Shown here piece by piece: positions 41,396 through 51,778 of a DNA stretch of 64,000 bases. Within the stretch, counting starts at the first letter, position 1, and every line of letters starts with the position of its first letter. The notes under the pieces are model-generated. The model saw nothing but the letters and a program-made list of their open reading frames with translations. It had not been told where the DNA came from and did not search any database. The position numbers were made by a program, and so were the translations under genes. This DNA comes from Burkholderiales bacterium Ga0077543 (lineage in GTDB: Bacteria; Pseudomonadota; Gammaproteobacteria; Burkholderiales; Burkholderiaceae_C), in assembly GCA_001464055.1 (NCBI GenBank), contig LNET01000101.1:1-64000 (forward strand), given 5' to 3'.

Positions 41396-42553
41396 ATGGC
41401 CGTCAACCTGCTCGACTTCGACCTCGAAGGCCTGACGGCGTTTTGTGCCTCGCTGGGCGAGAAGCCCTTTCGCGCGGTGCAACTGTTTCGCTGGTTGCAC
41501 CAGCTCGGGGTGGCCGATTTCGACGCGATGTCGGATCTGGCCAAGTCTCTTCGCAGCAAGCTTGCCGGCACTGCTGAAGTGCGGGGCCTGTCCCTGCTGA
41601 GCGAACATGTTTCAGCCGACGGGACGATCAAGTGGCTGTTCGACGTCGGTCAGGGCAACGCGGTCGAAACCGTCTATATCCCCGAAACCGACCGGGGTAC
41701 GCTGTGCGTCTCGTCGCAGGCCGGCTGTGCGGTGGGTTGCCGCTTCTGCTCGACCGGCCACCAGGGTTTCAGCCGCAACCTGAGCACTGGCGAAATCGTC
41801 GCCCAGCTCTGGTTTGCCGAACATCGGCTGCGTGGTTCCGGCGGCCGTCAGGCGGGCGAGCGTGTCATCGACAACGTCGTGATGATGGGCATGGGCGAGC
41901 CCCTGCAGAACTATGGTGCCCTGGTGCCGGCCTTGCGCACCATGCTCGATGACCATGGCTATGGGCTGTCGCGGCGGCGCGTGACGGTGTCGACATCGGG
42001 GGTGGTGCCCATGATCGACCGACTGCGTGACGATTGCCCGGTGGCCCTGGCGGTTTCGCTGCACGCGCCCGACGACCTTCTGCGCGACAATCTGGTGCCC
42101 TTGAACCGCAAGTATCCAATTGCCGAACTGCTGGACGCGTGCCAGCGTTACCTGGACGCCGCGCCACGCGACTTCATCACCTTCGAGTACTGCATGCTCG
42201 ACGGCGTGAACGACACGCCCGCGCACGCGCAGGCACTCGTGCAACTGTTGAAGCCGCGCATCCACTGCAAGCTGAACCTGATTCCATTCAACCCTTTCCC
42301 GGCTTCGGGCCTGACACGATCGCCACGCGAACGTGTGCAGGCCTTCGCGCGCGTGCTGCAGGAAGCCGGGCTCGTCACCACGGTGCGCAAGACCCGCGGC
42401 GACGACATCGACGCTGCCTGCGGTCAGTTGGCCGGGGAAGTGCAGGACCGCACTCAGGTGCAGGAGCGCATGGCCCGTCTGCGCCAGGCGTCGGCCGCGG
42501 CTGGCCGCGAGGTCATCTCGATCATGCCGCTGACACCAGGGGCACGGGCTTGA
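41396..42553 (+). CDS. rlmN: 23S rRNA/tRNA adenine-C2 methyltransferase RlmN
   Basis: Radical-SAM enzyme of 385 residues that methylates A2503 of 23S rRNA and A37 of some tRNAs. The iron-sulfur motif is [19 protein letters not shown]; the SAM-binding GEPL occurs in [12 protein letters not shown] Cys that becomes methylated lies in [17 protein letters not shown], and the mechanistic partner Cys is in [14 protein letters not shown] or nearby. The amino-terminal helical domain ([16 protein letters not shown]) recognises RNA. Its last codons overlap the pilW start. Confidence 0.97.
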   Translation: MAVNLLDFDLEGLTAFCASLGEKPFRAVQLFRWLHQLGVADFDAMSDLAKSLRSKLAGTAEVRGLSLLSEHVSADGTIKWLFDVGQGNAVETVYIPETDRGTLCVSSQAGCAVGCRFCSTGHQGFSRNLSTGEIVAQLWFAEHRLRGSGGRQAGERVIDNVVMMGMGEPLQNYGALVPALRTMLDDHGYGLSRRRVTVSTSGVVPMIDRLRDDCPVALAVSLHAPDDLLRDNLVPLNRKYPIAELLDACQRYLDAAPRDFITFEYCMLDGVNDTPAHAQALVQLLKPRIHCKLNLIPFNPFPASGLTRSPRERVQAFARVLQEAGLVTTVRKTRGDDIDAACGQLAGEVQDRTQVQERMARLRQASAAAGREVISIMPLTPGARA

Positions 42554-43368
42554 CCGGGTCTGCTCGCCTCCGCATCGGGTTCGCGTTGACCCTGGCGGGT
42601 GTGCTGGCACTGCTGGGCGGCTGCGTCAGCGTGCCCCAGCCCGACCCGAACAACCCGGGGCGCGAAATCCGGCAGCCTGCCGAGAATGCCGATCCTGAGC
42701 GCCGGGCCAAGGTTCGCCTGGAACTGGCCGGCCTGTACTTTGCGCGCGGCCAGTCGGAAACCGCGCTGGACGAAGTGCGCCAGGCGCTGGAAGCCCGCCC
42801 GAACCTGCCCGAAGCCCACAGCCTGCGCGGCTTGATCTACGCCAGCCTGGGCGACATGGCACGTTCCGAACAAAGCTTCAAGCGGGCGCTGGAACTCAAT
42901 GCGCGCGATGCCGACGCCATGCACAACTTTGGCTGGGTCCTGTGCCAGCAGCAGCGTTTCGACGAGGCCGATGCGCTGTTCGGCCGCGCGCTGGCCCAGC
43001 CGCAATACCGTGACCAGATGCGCAGCCTGCTGGCGCGCGGGGTGTGCCAGGCCCGCGCTGGTCGTTGGGCCGATGCCGAGCGCACGCTGACGCGCTCGTA
43101 CGAACTGGACCCGGCCAACCCGGTCACCGCCTTCAACCTGAGTGAAGTGCTGCTGCATCGCGGAGAACTCGAGCGCGCCCGGTTCTACGTGGCCCGCATC
43201 AACGGCCAGCCCGATTTGTCCAGCGCCCAGACGCTGTGGCTGGCGGCGCGGATCGAGAGGCGGCTGGGCAATCTGGCCGGTGTCCAGGACTTCGGCCGGC
43301 AGTTGCGTGACCGTTTCCCGCAGTCGGCCGAGGCCCTGCGCTACGAACGAGGAAGATTCGATGACTGA
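42550..43368 (+). CDS. pilW: Type IV pilus biogenesis lipoprotein PilW/PilF
   Basis: Outer-membrane lipoprotein with TPR repeats needed for secretin (PilQ) assembly; 272 residues. TTG 42550 overlaps the rlmN stop (TTGA) and has AGGGG 8 bases upstream. The signal peptide ends ALLGGC, a lipobox. Six TPR units follow, for example [40 protein letters not shown] and [20 protein letters not shown]. The rlmN-pilW order is conserved in proteobacteria even without other pil genes, as here. The stop overlaps the next gene. Confidence 0.92.
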   Translation: MTGSARLRIGFALTLAGVLALLGGCVSVPQPDPNNPGREIRQPAENADPERRAKVRLELAGLYFARGQSETALDEVRQALEARPNLPEAHSLRGLIYASLGDMARSEQSFKRALELNARDADAMHNFGWVLCQQQRFDEADALFGRALAQPQYRDQMRSLLARGVCQARAGRWADAERTLTRSYELDPANPVTAFNLSEVLLHRGELERARFYVARINGQPDLSSAQTLWLAARIERRLGNLAGVQDFGRQLRDRFPQSAEALRYERGRFDD

Positions 43369-44272
43369 GCCCGGGCGGGGCCCCGAAACCGCCGGCAGCC
43401 TGCTGCGTGCCGCCCGCGACAAGCAGGGACTGCACATCGCCGCGCTGGCCGCGGCCATCAAGGTCGCGCCACGCAAGCTGGACGCCCTCGAGAACAACCG
43501 CTGGGACGAACTGCCTGACGCCACCTTCACCCGTGCCCTGGCGCAGACGGTCTGCCGCACGCTGAAGATCGACGCGCGCCCGGTGCTCGAGCTTTTGCCC
43601 GCGGCCGGGGCCGGCACGCTGGAGAACGTGGCTGGCACCCTGAACACACCCTTCAGCGAACGGGGCAGCCACCCTTCGGGCGCGGCTGGCGCTGCGGTTC
43701 GGCCCATGGTCTGGGCGGGCGGCCTGCTGCTGCTGGCGGCACTGGTGGTGTACTTCGTGCCTTCGGGTTACTGGGCTGCACTGCTCGACGGTGAAGCCGT
43801 GGTGGCGGTGCCGACCCCTGCCTTCCCGGCCTCCGAAGCCGTGTCGGCCACGGTTGCCGCCGAGCCGGTCCAGGCGCTGACGCTGCCACCTCCCCCAGTG
43901 GCGGCTTCGGCTTCCCCTGATGCTGCGGCGCCGGCCCCGGCCGCCAGCGTGGCCTTGGCGCCGCCGGCTGCGGCCACGGCCGTGGCTGCCGTCGAGGCCC
44001 CGGCCCAGCCCACGGCCGCTTCCGGTCCCCCGGCGCCGAACAGCATCCTGATCCTCGTCGTTCAAGCCAGCTGGATCGAGGCCCGCGACGCCCAGGGGCG
44101 AGTGCTGGTGTCGCGTCTGGTCGGCGACGGCGAAAAGCTGCAGCTTGACGGTGAACTGCCGGTGCGCCTGGTCATCGGCAACGCGGCCGGCGTGGAGCTC
44201 AGCTTCCGCCAGCAGCGCATCGATCTGCCTGCGCTGACCCGTGACAATGTCGCGCGACTGCAGCTCCCCTGA
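43361..44272 (+). CDS. RodZ-like membrane protein with HTH and DUF4115
   Basis: 303 residues. A cytosolic HTH of the RodZ kind ([20 protein letters not shown] and [15 protein letters not shown]) is followed by one transmembrane helix (about 112-130, [19 protein letters not shown]), a long Ala/Pro-rich periplasmic linker and a C-terminal DUF4115 domain ([20 protein letters not shown]). In E. coli, RodZ links MreB filaments to the envelope; the gene order pilW-rodZ-ispG-hisS matches E. coli pilF-rodZ-ispG-hisS, which supports a true ortholog. ATG 43361 has GAGGAAG upstream and overlaps pilW. Confidence 0.88.
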   Translation: MTEPGRGPETAGSLLRAARDKQGLHIAALAAAIKVAPRKLDALENNRWDELPDATFTRALAQTVCRTLKIDARPVLELLPAAGAGTLENVAGTLNTPFSERGSHPSGAAGAAVRPMVWAGGLLLLAALVVYFVPSGYWAALLDGEAVVAVPTPAFPASEAVSATVAAEPVQALTLPPPPVAASASPDAAAPAPAASVALAPPAAATAVAAVEAPAQPTAASGPPAPNSILILVVQASWIEARDAQGRVLVSRLVGDGEKLQLDGELPVRLVIGNAAGVELSFRQQRIDLPALTRDNVARLQLP

Positions 44273-44315
44273 ACCCCCCCTTCCAGGCGCCCGCATCTGC
44301 CCAGGACCCTGCACC

Positions 44316-45593
44316 ATGAACGCACCCGAGCTTTTCGACATCATCGATGCCGCTGCACCGGCGCCCCGCCGTTCGCGCCAGGCGCGCGTGGTCTGGGGCA
44401 GCCGGGTCGTCACCGTGGGCGGTGACGCGCCGGTGCGGGTGCAGTCGATGACCAATACCGACACCGTCGACGCGATCGGCACGGCCATCCAGGTCAAGGA
44501 ACTGGCCGCCGCTGGCAGCGAGATGGTGCGCATCACGGTCAATACGCCCGAGGCTGCGCAAGCCGTGCCCTATGTGCGTGAACAGCTCGACCGCATGGGC
44601 GTGGACGTGCCGCTGGTGGGCGACTTCCACTACAACGGCCACCGCCTGCTCACCGACTACCCGGCCATGGCGCAGGCGCTCAGCAAGTACCGCATCAACC
44701 CCGGCAACGTCGGCAAGGGCGACAAGCGCGACCGCCAGTTCGCGATGATGATCGAGGCCGCAGCCAGGTACGACAAGGTCGTGCGCATCGGCGTGAACTG
44801 GGGCAGCCTGGACCAGGAACTGCTGGCCGAATTGATGGACCAGAACGCGCTCCGGGCCCAGCCGGTGGACGCCAAGCAGGTGATGTACCAGGCCTTGATC
44901 CAGTCGGCGTTGAGTTCGGCCGAGGTCGCGCGTGAACTGGGCCTGAATCCCGACAACATCGTCATCAGCTGCAAGGTCAGTGGTGTGCAGGACCTCATCA
45001 GCGTCTACCGCGCGCTGGCGCGCCGCTGCGACTACGCCCTGCACCTGGGCCTGACCGAAGCCGGCATGGGCACCAAGGGCACGGTGGCCAGCGCCACGGC
45101 CCTGGCCATCCTGCTGCAGGAAGGCATCGGCGACACCATCCGCGTGAGCCTGACGCCCCAGCCGGGCGAGGCCCGCACCCAGGAAGTGGTGGTGGCCATG
45201 GAAATCCTGCAGAGCCTGGGCCTGCGTGCCTTCAACCCCAGCGTCACGGCCTGCCCGGGCTGCGGTCGCACCACCAGCACCACGTTCCAGGAACTGGCCA
45301 AGCAGATCGACGACTTCCTGCGCGCACAGATGCCGGTGTGGAAGCTCAGGTACCCCGGCGTCGAGAACCTGAAGGTGGCGGTGATGGGCTGCATCGTCAA
45401 CGGCCCGGGCGAAAGCAAGCATGCCGACATCGGCATCAGCCTGCCCGGCACTGGCGAAGCCCCGGCCGCCCCGGTGTTCATCGACGGTGAAAAGGCGCTG
45501 ACCCTGCGCGGCGAGAACATCGCCAACGAGTTTCACAAGCTCGTCGAAAGCTATATCGAACGCCGCTTCGGCAGCGTCACGGCGGCGCATTGA
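44316..45593 (+). CDS. ispG: 4-hydroxy-3-methylbut-2-enyl diphosphate synthase IspG
   Basis: Iron-sulfur enzyme of the MEP isoprenoid pathway that converts MEcPP to HMBPP; 425 residues. The TIM-barrel part has [13 protein letters not shown] and [11 protein letters not shown]; the cluster ligands are Cys-x-x-Cys in [14 protein letters not shown] and the Cys in [18 protein letters not shown] 44316 gives a 30-residue Ala/Pro-rich leader before RQARVVWG; the frame is open further upstream but within the previous gene. It lies between rodZ-like and hisS, as in many proteobacteria. Confidence 0.97.
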   Translation: MNAPELFDIIDAAAPAPRRSRQARVVWGSRVVTVGGDAPVRVQSMTNTDTVDAIGTAIQVKELAAAGSEMVRITVNTPEAAQAVPYVREQLDRMGVDVPLVGDFHYNGHRLLTDYPAMAQALSKYRINPGNVGKGDKRDRQFAMMIEAAARYDKVVRIGVNWGSLDQELLAELMDQNALRAQPVDAKQVMYQALIQSALSSAEVARELGLNPDNIVISCKVSGVQDLISVYRALARRCDYALHLGLTEAGMGTKGTVASATALAILLQEGIGDTIRVSLTPQPGEARTQEVVVAMEILQSLGLRAFNPSVTACPGCGRTTSTTFQELAKQIDDFLRAQMPVWKLRYPGVENLKVAVMGCIVNGPGESKHADIGISLPGTGEAPAAPVFIDGEKALTLRGENIANEFHKLVESYIERRFGSVTAAH

Positions 45594-45662
45594 CGCTGGG
45601 TCCGGCCCGCTGCTTCGACCTGTCACTACACCTCTGCGGCGCACCAGGCGCCGAAATTCGCC

Positions 45663-46985
45663 ATGGCTGAACGACTGACTGCCGTCAAAGGCATGAACGA
45701 CATCCTTCCGGCTGGCGTGCCGCGCAAGGAGAAGCTGCCCGACTCGGCGCTGTGGCGCTGGTTCGAGCGCACCGTCGACACGGTGCTCACCCGCCACGGT
45801 TACCAGTACCTGCTGACCCCCGTGGTCGAACCCACAGCACTGTTCGTACGCGGCATCGGCGAAGCCACCGACATCGTCGAGAAGGAGATGTATTCCTGGA
45901 CCGACAGCATGAACGGCGACGCGTTGACCCTGCGGCCCGAAATCACGGCCGGCATCGTGCGCGCGATGGTCGAGCACAACGCGCTGTACAACGGCCCGCT
46001 GCGGGTGTGGTCACTGGGACCGGTGTTCCGCCATGAGAGACCGCAGAAAGGGCGTTATCGGCAGTTCTTTCAGCTGGACGTCGAAGCGCTCGGCTGCGCC
46101 GGCCCCGACGTCGACGCCGAACTGATCCTGATGGTACGCAGCCTCTGGCAGGCGCTGGGCCTGGTCATCGGCCAGCATGTGCGCCTGGAACTGAACAGCC
46201 TCGGGCAGCCCGAGGAGCGGGCCGCGCACCGTGGGGCGCTGGTGAGCTACTTCGAAGCGCACGCCGACCAGCTCGACGAGGACTCGAGACGGCGGCTGCA
46301 GAGCAACCCGCTGCGCATCCTGGACAGCAAGAACCCGGCATTGCAGGCTCTGGTCGAGGCGGCGCCGAAGCTGTTCGATCACCTGGGCGCCGAGTCGCGG
46401 GCCCACCTGGACAGCGTGCGCGCCGTGCTGGACGCCGCGGGCCTGCCTTATCGCATCAATCCGCGCCTGGTGCGCGGGCTGGACTACTACAACCTGACCG
46501 TCTTCGAATGGGTGACCGACCACCTGGGCTCGCAAGGCACCGTCTGCGGGGGCGGGCGCTACGACGGCCTGTTCGAGCAGCTGGGAGGCAAGCCGACGCC
46601 GGCCATCGGCTTCGGTCTGGGCATCGAACGCCTCTTGCTGCTGCTTCAGGAACTGGCCCTGCCCGTGCCTGCGGCCGCGCCCGATGCCTATGCCGTGCTG
46701 GGCGAGGGCGTGGCGCTGCCTCGCGTGCTCGTGCTGCTGGATGTCCTGCGGACTGCAGGCGTGTCGGTGCTGATGCATGCGGGCGGCAAGGAAGGCCCTG
46801 GCAGCATGAAGTCTCAATTCAGGCGAGCCGACGCCTGCGGCGCGCGCTTCGCACTGGTGTTCGGCGCCGACGAAGTGGCCACGGATCAAGTCGCCCTGAA
46901 GCCCTTGCGCGATGCCGCGGCCGTCCAGACCCTGCTGCCGATGAGCCAGCCCGACACCTGGGCGGCCTTGCTGCGCAGGCCATAA
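45663..46985 (+). CDS. hisS: Histidyl-tRNA synthetase
   Basis: Class II synthetase of 440 residues. Motif 1 is in the first 60 residues ([13 protein letters not shown]), motif 2 is [17 protein letters not shown], the His-specific motif is [15 protein letters not shown], and motif 3 is [13 protein letters not shown]. The C-terminal anticodon-binding domain begins about residue 335. One substrate loop reads [12 protein letters not shown], where E. coli has RPEGTAG; variation at that position is known in this order. It is followed by yfgM-like and bamB genes, the same order as in E. coli. Confidence 0.97.
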   Translation: MAERLTAVKGMNDILPAGVPRKEKLPDSALWRWFERTVDTVLTRHGYQYLLTPVVEPTALFVRGIGEATDIVEKEMYSWTDSMNGDALTLRPEITAGIVRAMVEHNALYNGPLRVWSLGPVFRHERPQKGRYRQFFQLDVEALGCAGPDVDAELILMVRSLWQALGLVIGQHVRLELNSLGQPEERAAHRGALVSYFEAHADQLDEDSRRRLQSNPLRILDSKNPALQALVEAAPKLFDHLGAESRAHLDSVRAVLDAAGLPYRINPRLVRGLDYYNLTVFEWVTDHLGSQGTVCGGGRYDGLFEQLGGKPTPAIGFGLGIERLLLLLQELALPVPAAAPDAYAVLGEGVALPRVLVLLDVLRTAGVSVLMHAGGKEGPGSMKSQFRRADACGARFALVFGADEVATDQVALKPLRDAAAVQTLLPMSQPDTWAALLRRP

Positions 46986-47021
46986 TCCCGCTCTTTTGCC
47001 GACCACGCCGACAAGCAATCC

Positions 47022-47741
47022 ATGGCCACCCCACTCGACCTGCAGGAGCAGGAACAGCTCGACTCCCTCAAGGCGTTCTGGAAGCAGTACGGCAACCTTC
47101 TGACCTGGACCGTGATCGCAGCGCTGGCGGCCTTTGCGGGCTGGAACGGATGGAACTACTGGCAGCGTGAACAGGGGTTCAAGGCCGGCGCGCTGTACGA
47201 GGAGCTGGACCGTGCCGTCGCTGCCGGCAATCTCGATCGAGTCCAGCGCGCGCTGGGCGACCTGCAGGCGAAGTACCCCAAGACGGCCTTTGCCGAGCAG
47301 GGATCGCTGCTGGTCGCCAAACTTCAGTTCGACCGGGGGCAGCCCGAAGCAGCCCGCGCCGCGCTGACCTGGCTGGCCGAGAAGGGCACACAGGATGAAG
47401 CGCGCACCATTGCGCGCCTGCGCCTGGCCGCCCTGCAGGCGTCCGAGAAACAGTACGACGAGGCCCTGAAGACCCTGGACGCCGCCAGCGCCGTGGGCTT
47501 CGAGTCCCTCGTGGCGGACCGCCGTGGCGATATCCTGCTGGCCCAGGGCAAGACGGCCGAGGCCCGCGCGGCCTACCAGGCGGCCTGGGCGGGCATGGAG
47601 CCCACGCTGGACTACCGCCGCGTCGTCGACGCCAAGCTCACCGCGCTGGGGGCTCCACCGGCAGCGGTCGCGGCCTCGGCGCCAGTCGCGGCCACAGCGG
47701 CTTCGGCGGCTCCGACAACGGCCTCCGGAGCTTCGCGGTGA
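47022..47741 (+). CDS. YfgM-family TPR membrane protein
   Basis: 239-residue single-pass inner-membrane protein. LDLQEQEQLDSLKAFWKQYG is the cytosolic leader, TM at about 25-45 (LLTWTVIAALAAFAGW), then a periplasmic TPR-like domain (LLVAKLQFDRGQPEAARAAL, LRLAALQASEKQYDEALKTL) and an Ala-rich tail. YfgM binds the SecYEG translocon and passes clients to periplasmic chaperones in E. coli. Its stop overlaps bamB (GTGA), consistent with joint work in envelope protein export. Confidence 0.9.
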   Translation: MATPLDLQEQEQLDSLKAFWKQYGNLLTWTVIAALAAFAGWNGWNYWQREQGFKAGALYEELDRAVAAGNLDRVQRALGDLQAKYPKTAFAEQGSLLVAKLQFDRGQPEAARAALTWLAEKGTQDEARTIARLRLAALQASEKQYDEALKTLDAASAVGFESLVADRRGDILLAQGKTAEARAAYQAAWAGMEPTLDYRRVVDAKLTALGAPPAAVAASAPVAATAASAAPTTASGASR

Positions 47742-48844
47742 CGCGCCGCCTGCTGGCCCTGGCGCTGGCCCTGGCCCTGACGGCCTGCAGCAGCGACAAG
47801 CCCAAGCCCACGCCACTGGAAAGCCTGCAACCAACGATCGCTGGCCGGCAGGTGTGGAACGCCAGCGTCGGTGCCATCGCTTTCCCGATGGTGCCCACGG
47901 CCCGCGCAGGCGCCTATTTCGTGGCTGGCGACGACGGCACGGTGCTGGCCCTCGACGCCGAAACCGGGGCCGAGCGCTGGCGCACCCGCATCAACGACCG
48001 TTTGTCGGCCGGTGTGGGCAGCGACGGCCGTTTTGTCAGCGTCGTGACCCGCGGCAACGAAGTCGTGGTGCTGGACGCTGGCCGCGAGATCTGGCGCAAG
48101 CGTGTGCCTTCGGCGGTGGTGACACCGCCGCTGGTGGCGGGTGAGCGCGTCTTCGTCAAGGGCGTGGACCGTGCGGTGCACGCCTTCGACGTCCTCGACG
48201 GGCGCCGGCTGTGGACCATGCAGCGTCCTGGCGACCCGCTGACGCTGTCGCAGCCCAGCGTACTGACCGCCTTCGGCAACACCTTGTTGGTCGCGCAGGG
48301 CGCACGGCTGGCTGCCGTCGACCCTTTGCGCGGCACGGTGCAATGGGAAGTCCCGCTGGCATCACCCCGCGGCACGAACGAAGTCGAACGCCTTGCCGAT
48401 CTGGTCGGGCCGCCCGCGCGCGTGGGCAACCGCATCTGCGCACGTTCCTTCCAGTCGGCCGTCGCTTGCGCCGACGTTTCGAAAGGCACGGTGCTGTGGT
48501 CACGCAACGTCGGCGGCCTGAACGCGGTGGGCAGCGATGCCGATCATGTCTTCGGTGCCGACGCCAGCGATCGCATCACCGCCTGGCGTGCAGCCAATGG
48601 CGATGTCGCCTGGACGAGCGAGAAGTATCTGCATCGTGGCCTGAGTGGTGCGCTGGCTCTGGGTCCGACCGTGGTGTTCGGCGACAGCGAAGGCTTCCTG
48701 CACTTTCTGTCGACGACCACTGGCGAAGCACAGCTTCGCCTGCCCACGGACGGGTCGGCCATCGTCGGCACACCCACCGTCAGCGGCACAACCCTGCTCG
48801 TGACCACGCGCAAGGGCGGCCTCTACGCCTTCCGCCCCAATTGA
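47738..48844 (+). CDS. bamB: Outer membrane protein assembly factor BamB
   Basis: Lipoprotein of the BAM complex, 368 residues from GTG 47738. Signal peptide with lipobox ALALTAC, then an eight-bladed beta-propeller; repeated blade motifs include [50 protein letters not shown] and [11 protein letters not shown]. The domain stabilises BamA and feeds barrel proteins. It overlaps both neighbours: yfgM-like at its start and der at its end, a conserved order. Confidence 0.95.
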   Translation: MTRRLLALALALALTACSSDKPKPTPLESLQPTIAGRQVWNASVGAIAFPMVPTARAGAYFVAGDDGTVLALDAETGAERWRTRINDRLSAGVGSDGRFVSVVTRGNEVVVLDAGREIWRKRVPSAVVTPPLVAGERVFVKGVDRAVHAFDVLDGRRLWTMQRPGDPLTLSQPSVLTAFGNTLLVAQGARLAAVDPLRGTVQWEVPLASPRGTNEVERLADLVGPPARVGNRICARSFQSAVACADVSKGTVLWSRNVGGLNAVGSDADHVFGADASDRITAWRAANGDVAWTSEKYLHRGLSGALALGPTVVFGDSEGFLHFLSTTTGEAQLRLPTDGSAIVGTPTVSGTTLLVTTRKGGLYAFRPN

Positions 48845-50178
48845 AGCCGGTCATCGCCCTTGTCGGTCGCGTCAACGTCGGCAAATCGACGCTGTTCAAC
48901 CGCATCACCAAGAGCCGGGACGCCATCGTCGCCGACTACGCCGGCCTGACGCGCGACCGCCACTATGGCGACGCCCGCCTGGGCACGCGCGAGTTCATCG
49001 TCGTCGATACCGGCGGCTTCGAGCCCGACAAGCCAACCGGCGTTGTCGCCGAGATGGCCAAGCAGACGCGGCAGGCCGTGGCCGAGGCCGACGCGGTGAT
49101 CTTCGTCGTCGACGTGCGGGGAGGGCTTTCGGCCCAAGACCACGACATCGCGCGCTACCTGCGCACTGCGCACAAGAAGGTGCTGCTCGCGGCCAACAAG
49201 GCCGAAGGCATGATCGAGTCGCCGCTGCTCGGTGAATTTCACGAACTCGGTATAGGCGCGCCGCACCCGATTTCGGCCGCGCACGGGCAGGGCATCCGCA
49301 GTCTGCTCGAGGCTGCGCTGGCGGACTACCCCGAGCCCGATGAGGGTGATGAGCCGGCGGCACCCGACGCCCCGATCCGACTGGCCGTGGCGGGGCGGCC
49401 GAACGTGGGCAAGAGCACGCTGATCAACGCCTGGCTGGGCGAAGAGCGTCTGGTGGCCTTCGACCAGCCTGGCACCACACGCGACGCCATCCACGTGCCC
49501 TTTGAACGCGATGGTCGCAAGTTCGAACTCATCGACACCGCCGGCCTGCGCCGCCGCGGCAAGGTCTTCGAGGCGATCGAGAAGTTCTCGGTCGTGAAGA
49601 CACTCCAGGCCATTGCCGACGCCAACGTCGTGCTGCTGCTGATCGATGCCACCCAGGGCGTGAGCGAGCAGGATGCCCACATTGCAGGCTACGTGCTCGA
49701 GTCGGGCCGGGCGGTCGTCATCGCCGTCAACAAGTGGGACGCCACCGACGACTACCAGCGCCAGAGCCTGCAGCGGTCGATCGAAAGCCGGCTGGCCTTC
49801 CTGCGCTACGCCCCGGTGCTGCAGATCTCCGCCATCCGGCGCACGGGGCTCTCAGCGGTTTGGAAAGCGCTTCTCCAGGCCCACGCCTCGGCCACCATCA
49901 AGATGCCAACGCCGGTGCTGACCCGCCTGCTGCTCGACGCCGTCGAGCACCAGGCACCGCGCCGCGAGGGGCGTTTTCGCCCGAAAATGCGCTACGCCCA
50001 TCAGGGCGGGATGAATCCGCCGGTGGTGATCGTTCACGGCAACGCCCTGGAGCACGTCACCGACACCTACAAACGCTACCTGGAAGGACGGTTTCGCGAG
50101 CACTTCAAGCTGGTGGGCACGCCGATGCGAATCGAGATGAAGTCGGCTGCCAATCCCTTCGACGACAAGGCGCGTTGA
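48841..50178 (+). CDS. der: Ribosome-assembly GTPase Der (EngA)
   Basis: Double GTPase for 50S subunit maturation, 445 residues. TTG 48841 (TTGA overlap with bamB) gives [19 protein letters not shown]. The first P-loop is GRVNVGKS, where most homologs have [12 protein letters not shown] is intact. G3 is DTGGF and G4 is NKAEG, both usual in betaproteobacteria. The second domain has the standard [19 protein letters not shown] and NKWD, and a C-terminal KH-like domain ends in [14 protein letters not shown]. Confidence in the start is good as no other start codon precedes the P-loop. Confidence 0.97.
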   Translation: MKPVIALVGRVNVGKSTLFNRITKSRDAIVADYAGLTRDRHYGDARLGTREFIVVDTGGFEPDKPTGVVAEMAKQTRQAVAEADAVIFVVDVRGGLSAQDHDIARYLRTAHKKVLLAANKAEGMIESPLLGEFHELGIGAPHPISAAHGQGIRSLLEAALADYPEPDEGDEPAAPDAPIRLAVAGRPNVGKSTLINAWLGEERLVAFDQPGTTRDAIHVPFERDGRKFELIDTAGLRRRGKVFEAIEKFSVVKTLQAIADANVVLLLIDATQGVSEQDAHIAGYVLESGRAVVIAVNKWDATDDYQRQSLQRSIESRLAFLRYAPVLQISAIRRTGLSAVWKALLQAHASATIKMPTPVLTRLLLDAVEHQAPRREGRFRPKMRYAHQGGMNPPVVIVHGNALEHVTDTYKRYLEGRFREHFKLVGTPMRIEMKSAANPFDDKAR

Positions 50179-50191
50179 CACAAAGGCCCCC

Positions 50192-50221
50192 TTGCCTGAC
50201 GGACGGTTCGCCTGTGATAAG
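50192..50221 (+). promoter_or_regulatory. Candidate hfq promoter
   Basis: TTGCCT (50192-50197) and GATAAG (50216-50221) are 18 bases apart, each matching four of six sigma-70 consensus bases, 39 bases before the hfq start. The sequence here is also less GC-rich than its surroundings. Confidence 0.45.
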
Positions 50222-50259
50222 GTGACCTATCCGGGTAACTACCCAACACGGAGAATATC

Positions 50260-50502
50260 GTGAGTAATAAAGGCCAACTCTTGCAGGACCCCTTCCTGAA
50301 CCTTTTGCGCAAAGAGCATGTGCCGGTGTCCATTTACCTGGTCAATGGCATCAAGCTTCAAGGGCATATCGAGTCGTTTGACCAGTATGTCGTGCTCTTG
50401 CGCAACACTGTGACCCAGATGGTCTACAAGCATGCGATCTCCACCGTCGTGCCCAGCCGGGCGGTGAATTTCCACGCCACCGAGTCCCCCGATCAGACCT
50501 GA
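50260..50502 (+). CDS. hfq: RNA chaperone Hfq
   Basis: Hexameric Sm-like RNA-binding protein of 80 residues that pairs small RNAs with mRNAs. [20 protein letters not shown] is the standard opening with the proximal-face Gln and Asp; [20 protein letters not shown] is Sm1 and [14 protein letters not shown] is Sm2 with the YKHA motif that binds uridine. The start is GTG with GGAG 8 bases upstream. A short C-terminal tail is usual for betaproteobacteria. hflX follows after 34 bases, as in E. coli. Confidence 0.97.
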   Translation: MSNKGQLLQDPFLNLLRKEHVPVSIYLVNGIKLQGHIESFDQYVVLLRNTVTQMVYKHAISTVVPSRAVNFHATESPDQT

Positions 50503-50536
50503 TGTCGCCGATCGCCCGCCCGCGCTCACCCACACC

Positions 50537-51778
50537 TTGAGTCAGCAACACGCTTCGACCACCGCCGGTGGTGCAGATCAGACCCGAGCGGTGCTGGTTG
50601 GGGTTGACTTCGGCAACGACGCCAGCTTCGACAAGGATCTGTCAGAACTCGCATTGCTGGCGGCATCGGCTGGCGACTTGACCGTGGCAAAGGTCACGGC
50701 GCGTCGCCGTTCCCCTGACCCGGCCCTGTTCGTCGGCTCGGGCAAGGCCGACGAGATCAAGTCGCTGGTCGCCGCGACGGCTGCTCATGGTGTCATCTTC
50801 GACCAAGCCCTGAGCCCGGCTCAACAGCGTAACCTCGAGCGTCACCTGGGTGTCCCCGTGGCCGACCGTACGTCGCTCATCCTGGACATCTTTGCCGATC
50901 GTGCGCAAAGCCACGAAGGCAAGCTGCAGGTCGAACTGGCGCGTCTGCAGTACGTGTCCACGAGACTGGTCAAGCGCTGGTCGCACCTGGAACGCCAGCG
51001 CGGTGGTATCGGCAACCGTGGCGGCCCTGGCGAAGCCCAGATCGAGCTCGACCGACGCATGATTGGCGACCGCATCAAGTCGGTGAAAGCCAGGCTTGAA
51101 AAGGTCAAGCGCCAGCGTGGTACCCAGCGCAAGGCGCGGGAGCGTCGTGGAACCTTCCGGGTCTCCCTCGTGGGCTACACCAACGCCGGCAAATCGACCT
51201 TGTTCAACGCGCTGGTGAAGGCGAGAAGCTATGCAGCCGACCAGCTGTTTGCCACGCTCGACACCACGACACGCGCCCTGTGGCTGGAACAGGCCGGTTG
51301 CGCGGTTTCCTTGTCCGACACCGTGGGTTTCATCCGGGCCTTGCCGCACAAGCTGGTCGAAGCCTTCGAAGCAACGCTGCAGGAAGCCGCCGACGCTGAC
51401 CTGCTGCTGCATGTCGTCGATGCTGCCAACCCCATGCGTGCCGAGCAACAGGCCGAGGTCGACCGTGTCCTCGACGAGATCGGTGCAGCGGGCGTACCGC
51501 AATTGCTGGTGTTCAACAAGAGCGACCTGCTTGAAGAGTCGCAGCAGCCGCGCGAGCAGGCCGACTGGATCGAGGTGCACGCCGGGCTTCGCCGCCGGCG
51601 CGTCTTCGTCAGCGCGCATGACGGCAGCGGGCTCGACGCCTTGCGCGAAGCGATTGCCGAAGCCGCCATCGCCGCGCGTTTGAATTCCGGCCAAACCTCC
51701 TCATCTCCCGACGTCCGGTTCGCCAGTGTCTCTGGCGACCACGAATCCACTGTCCCTGACTGGCATGAACATGCTTGA
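50537..51778 (+). CDS. hflX: GTPase HflX
   Basis: Ribosome-splitting GTPase of 413 residues, used under heat stress in E. coli. The amino-terminal nucleotide-binding-like domain has the glycine-rich GGIGNRGGPGEAQIELDRR, then a coiled linker and a G domain: GYTNAGKSTLFN (G1), DTVGFIRALP (G3), NKSD (G4). The start is TTG 50537 (MSQQHASTTAGG). The C-terminal tail after about 375 is not conserved and overlaps hflK. Confidence 0.96.
   Translation: MSQQHASTTAGGADQTRAVLVGVDFGNDASFDKDLSELALLAASAGDLTVAKVTARRRSPDPALFVGSGKADEIKSLVAATAAHGVIFDQALSPAQQRNLERHLGVPVADRTSLILDIFADRAQSHEGKLQVELARLQYVSTRLVKRWSHLERQRGGIGNRGGPGEAQIELDRRMIGDRIKSVKARLEKVKRQRGTQRKARERRGTFRVSLVGYTNAGKSTLFNALVKARSYAADQLFATLDTTTRALWLEQAGCAVSLSDTVGFIRALPHKLVEAFEATLQEAADADLLLHVVDAANPMRAEQQAEVDRVLDEIGAAGVPQLLVFNKSDLLEESQQPREQADWIEVHAGLRRRRVFVSAHDGSGLDALREAIAEAAIAARLNSGQTSSSPDVRFASVSGDHESTVPDWHEHA

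Noticed and set aside
50175..50180. TTGACA as the hfq -35
   Set aside because: Consensus hexamer, but no -10 at 16-18 bases; it overlaps the der stop. The pair at 50192/50216 is better.
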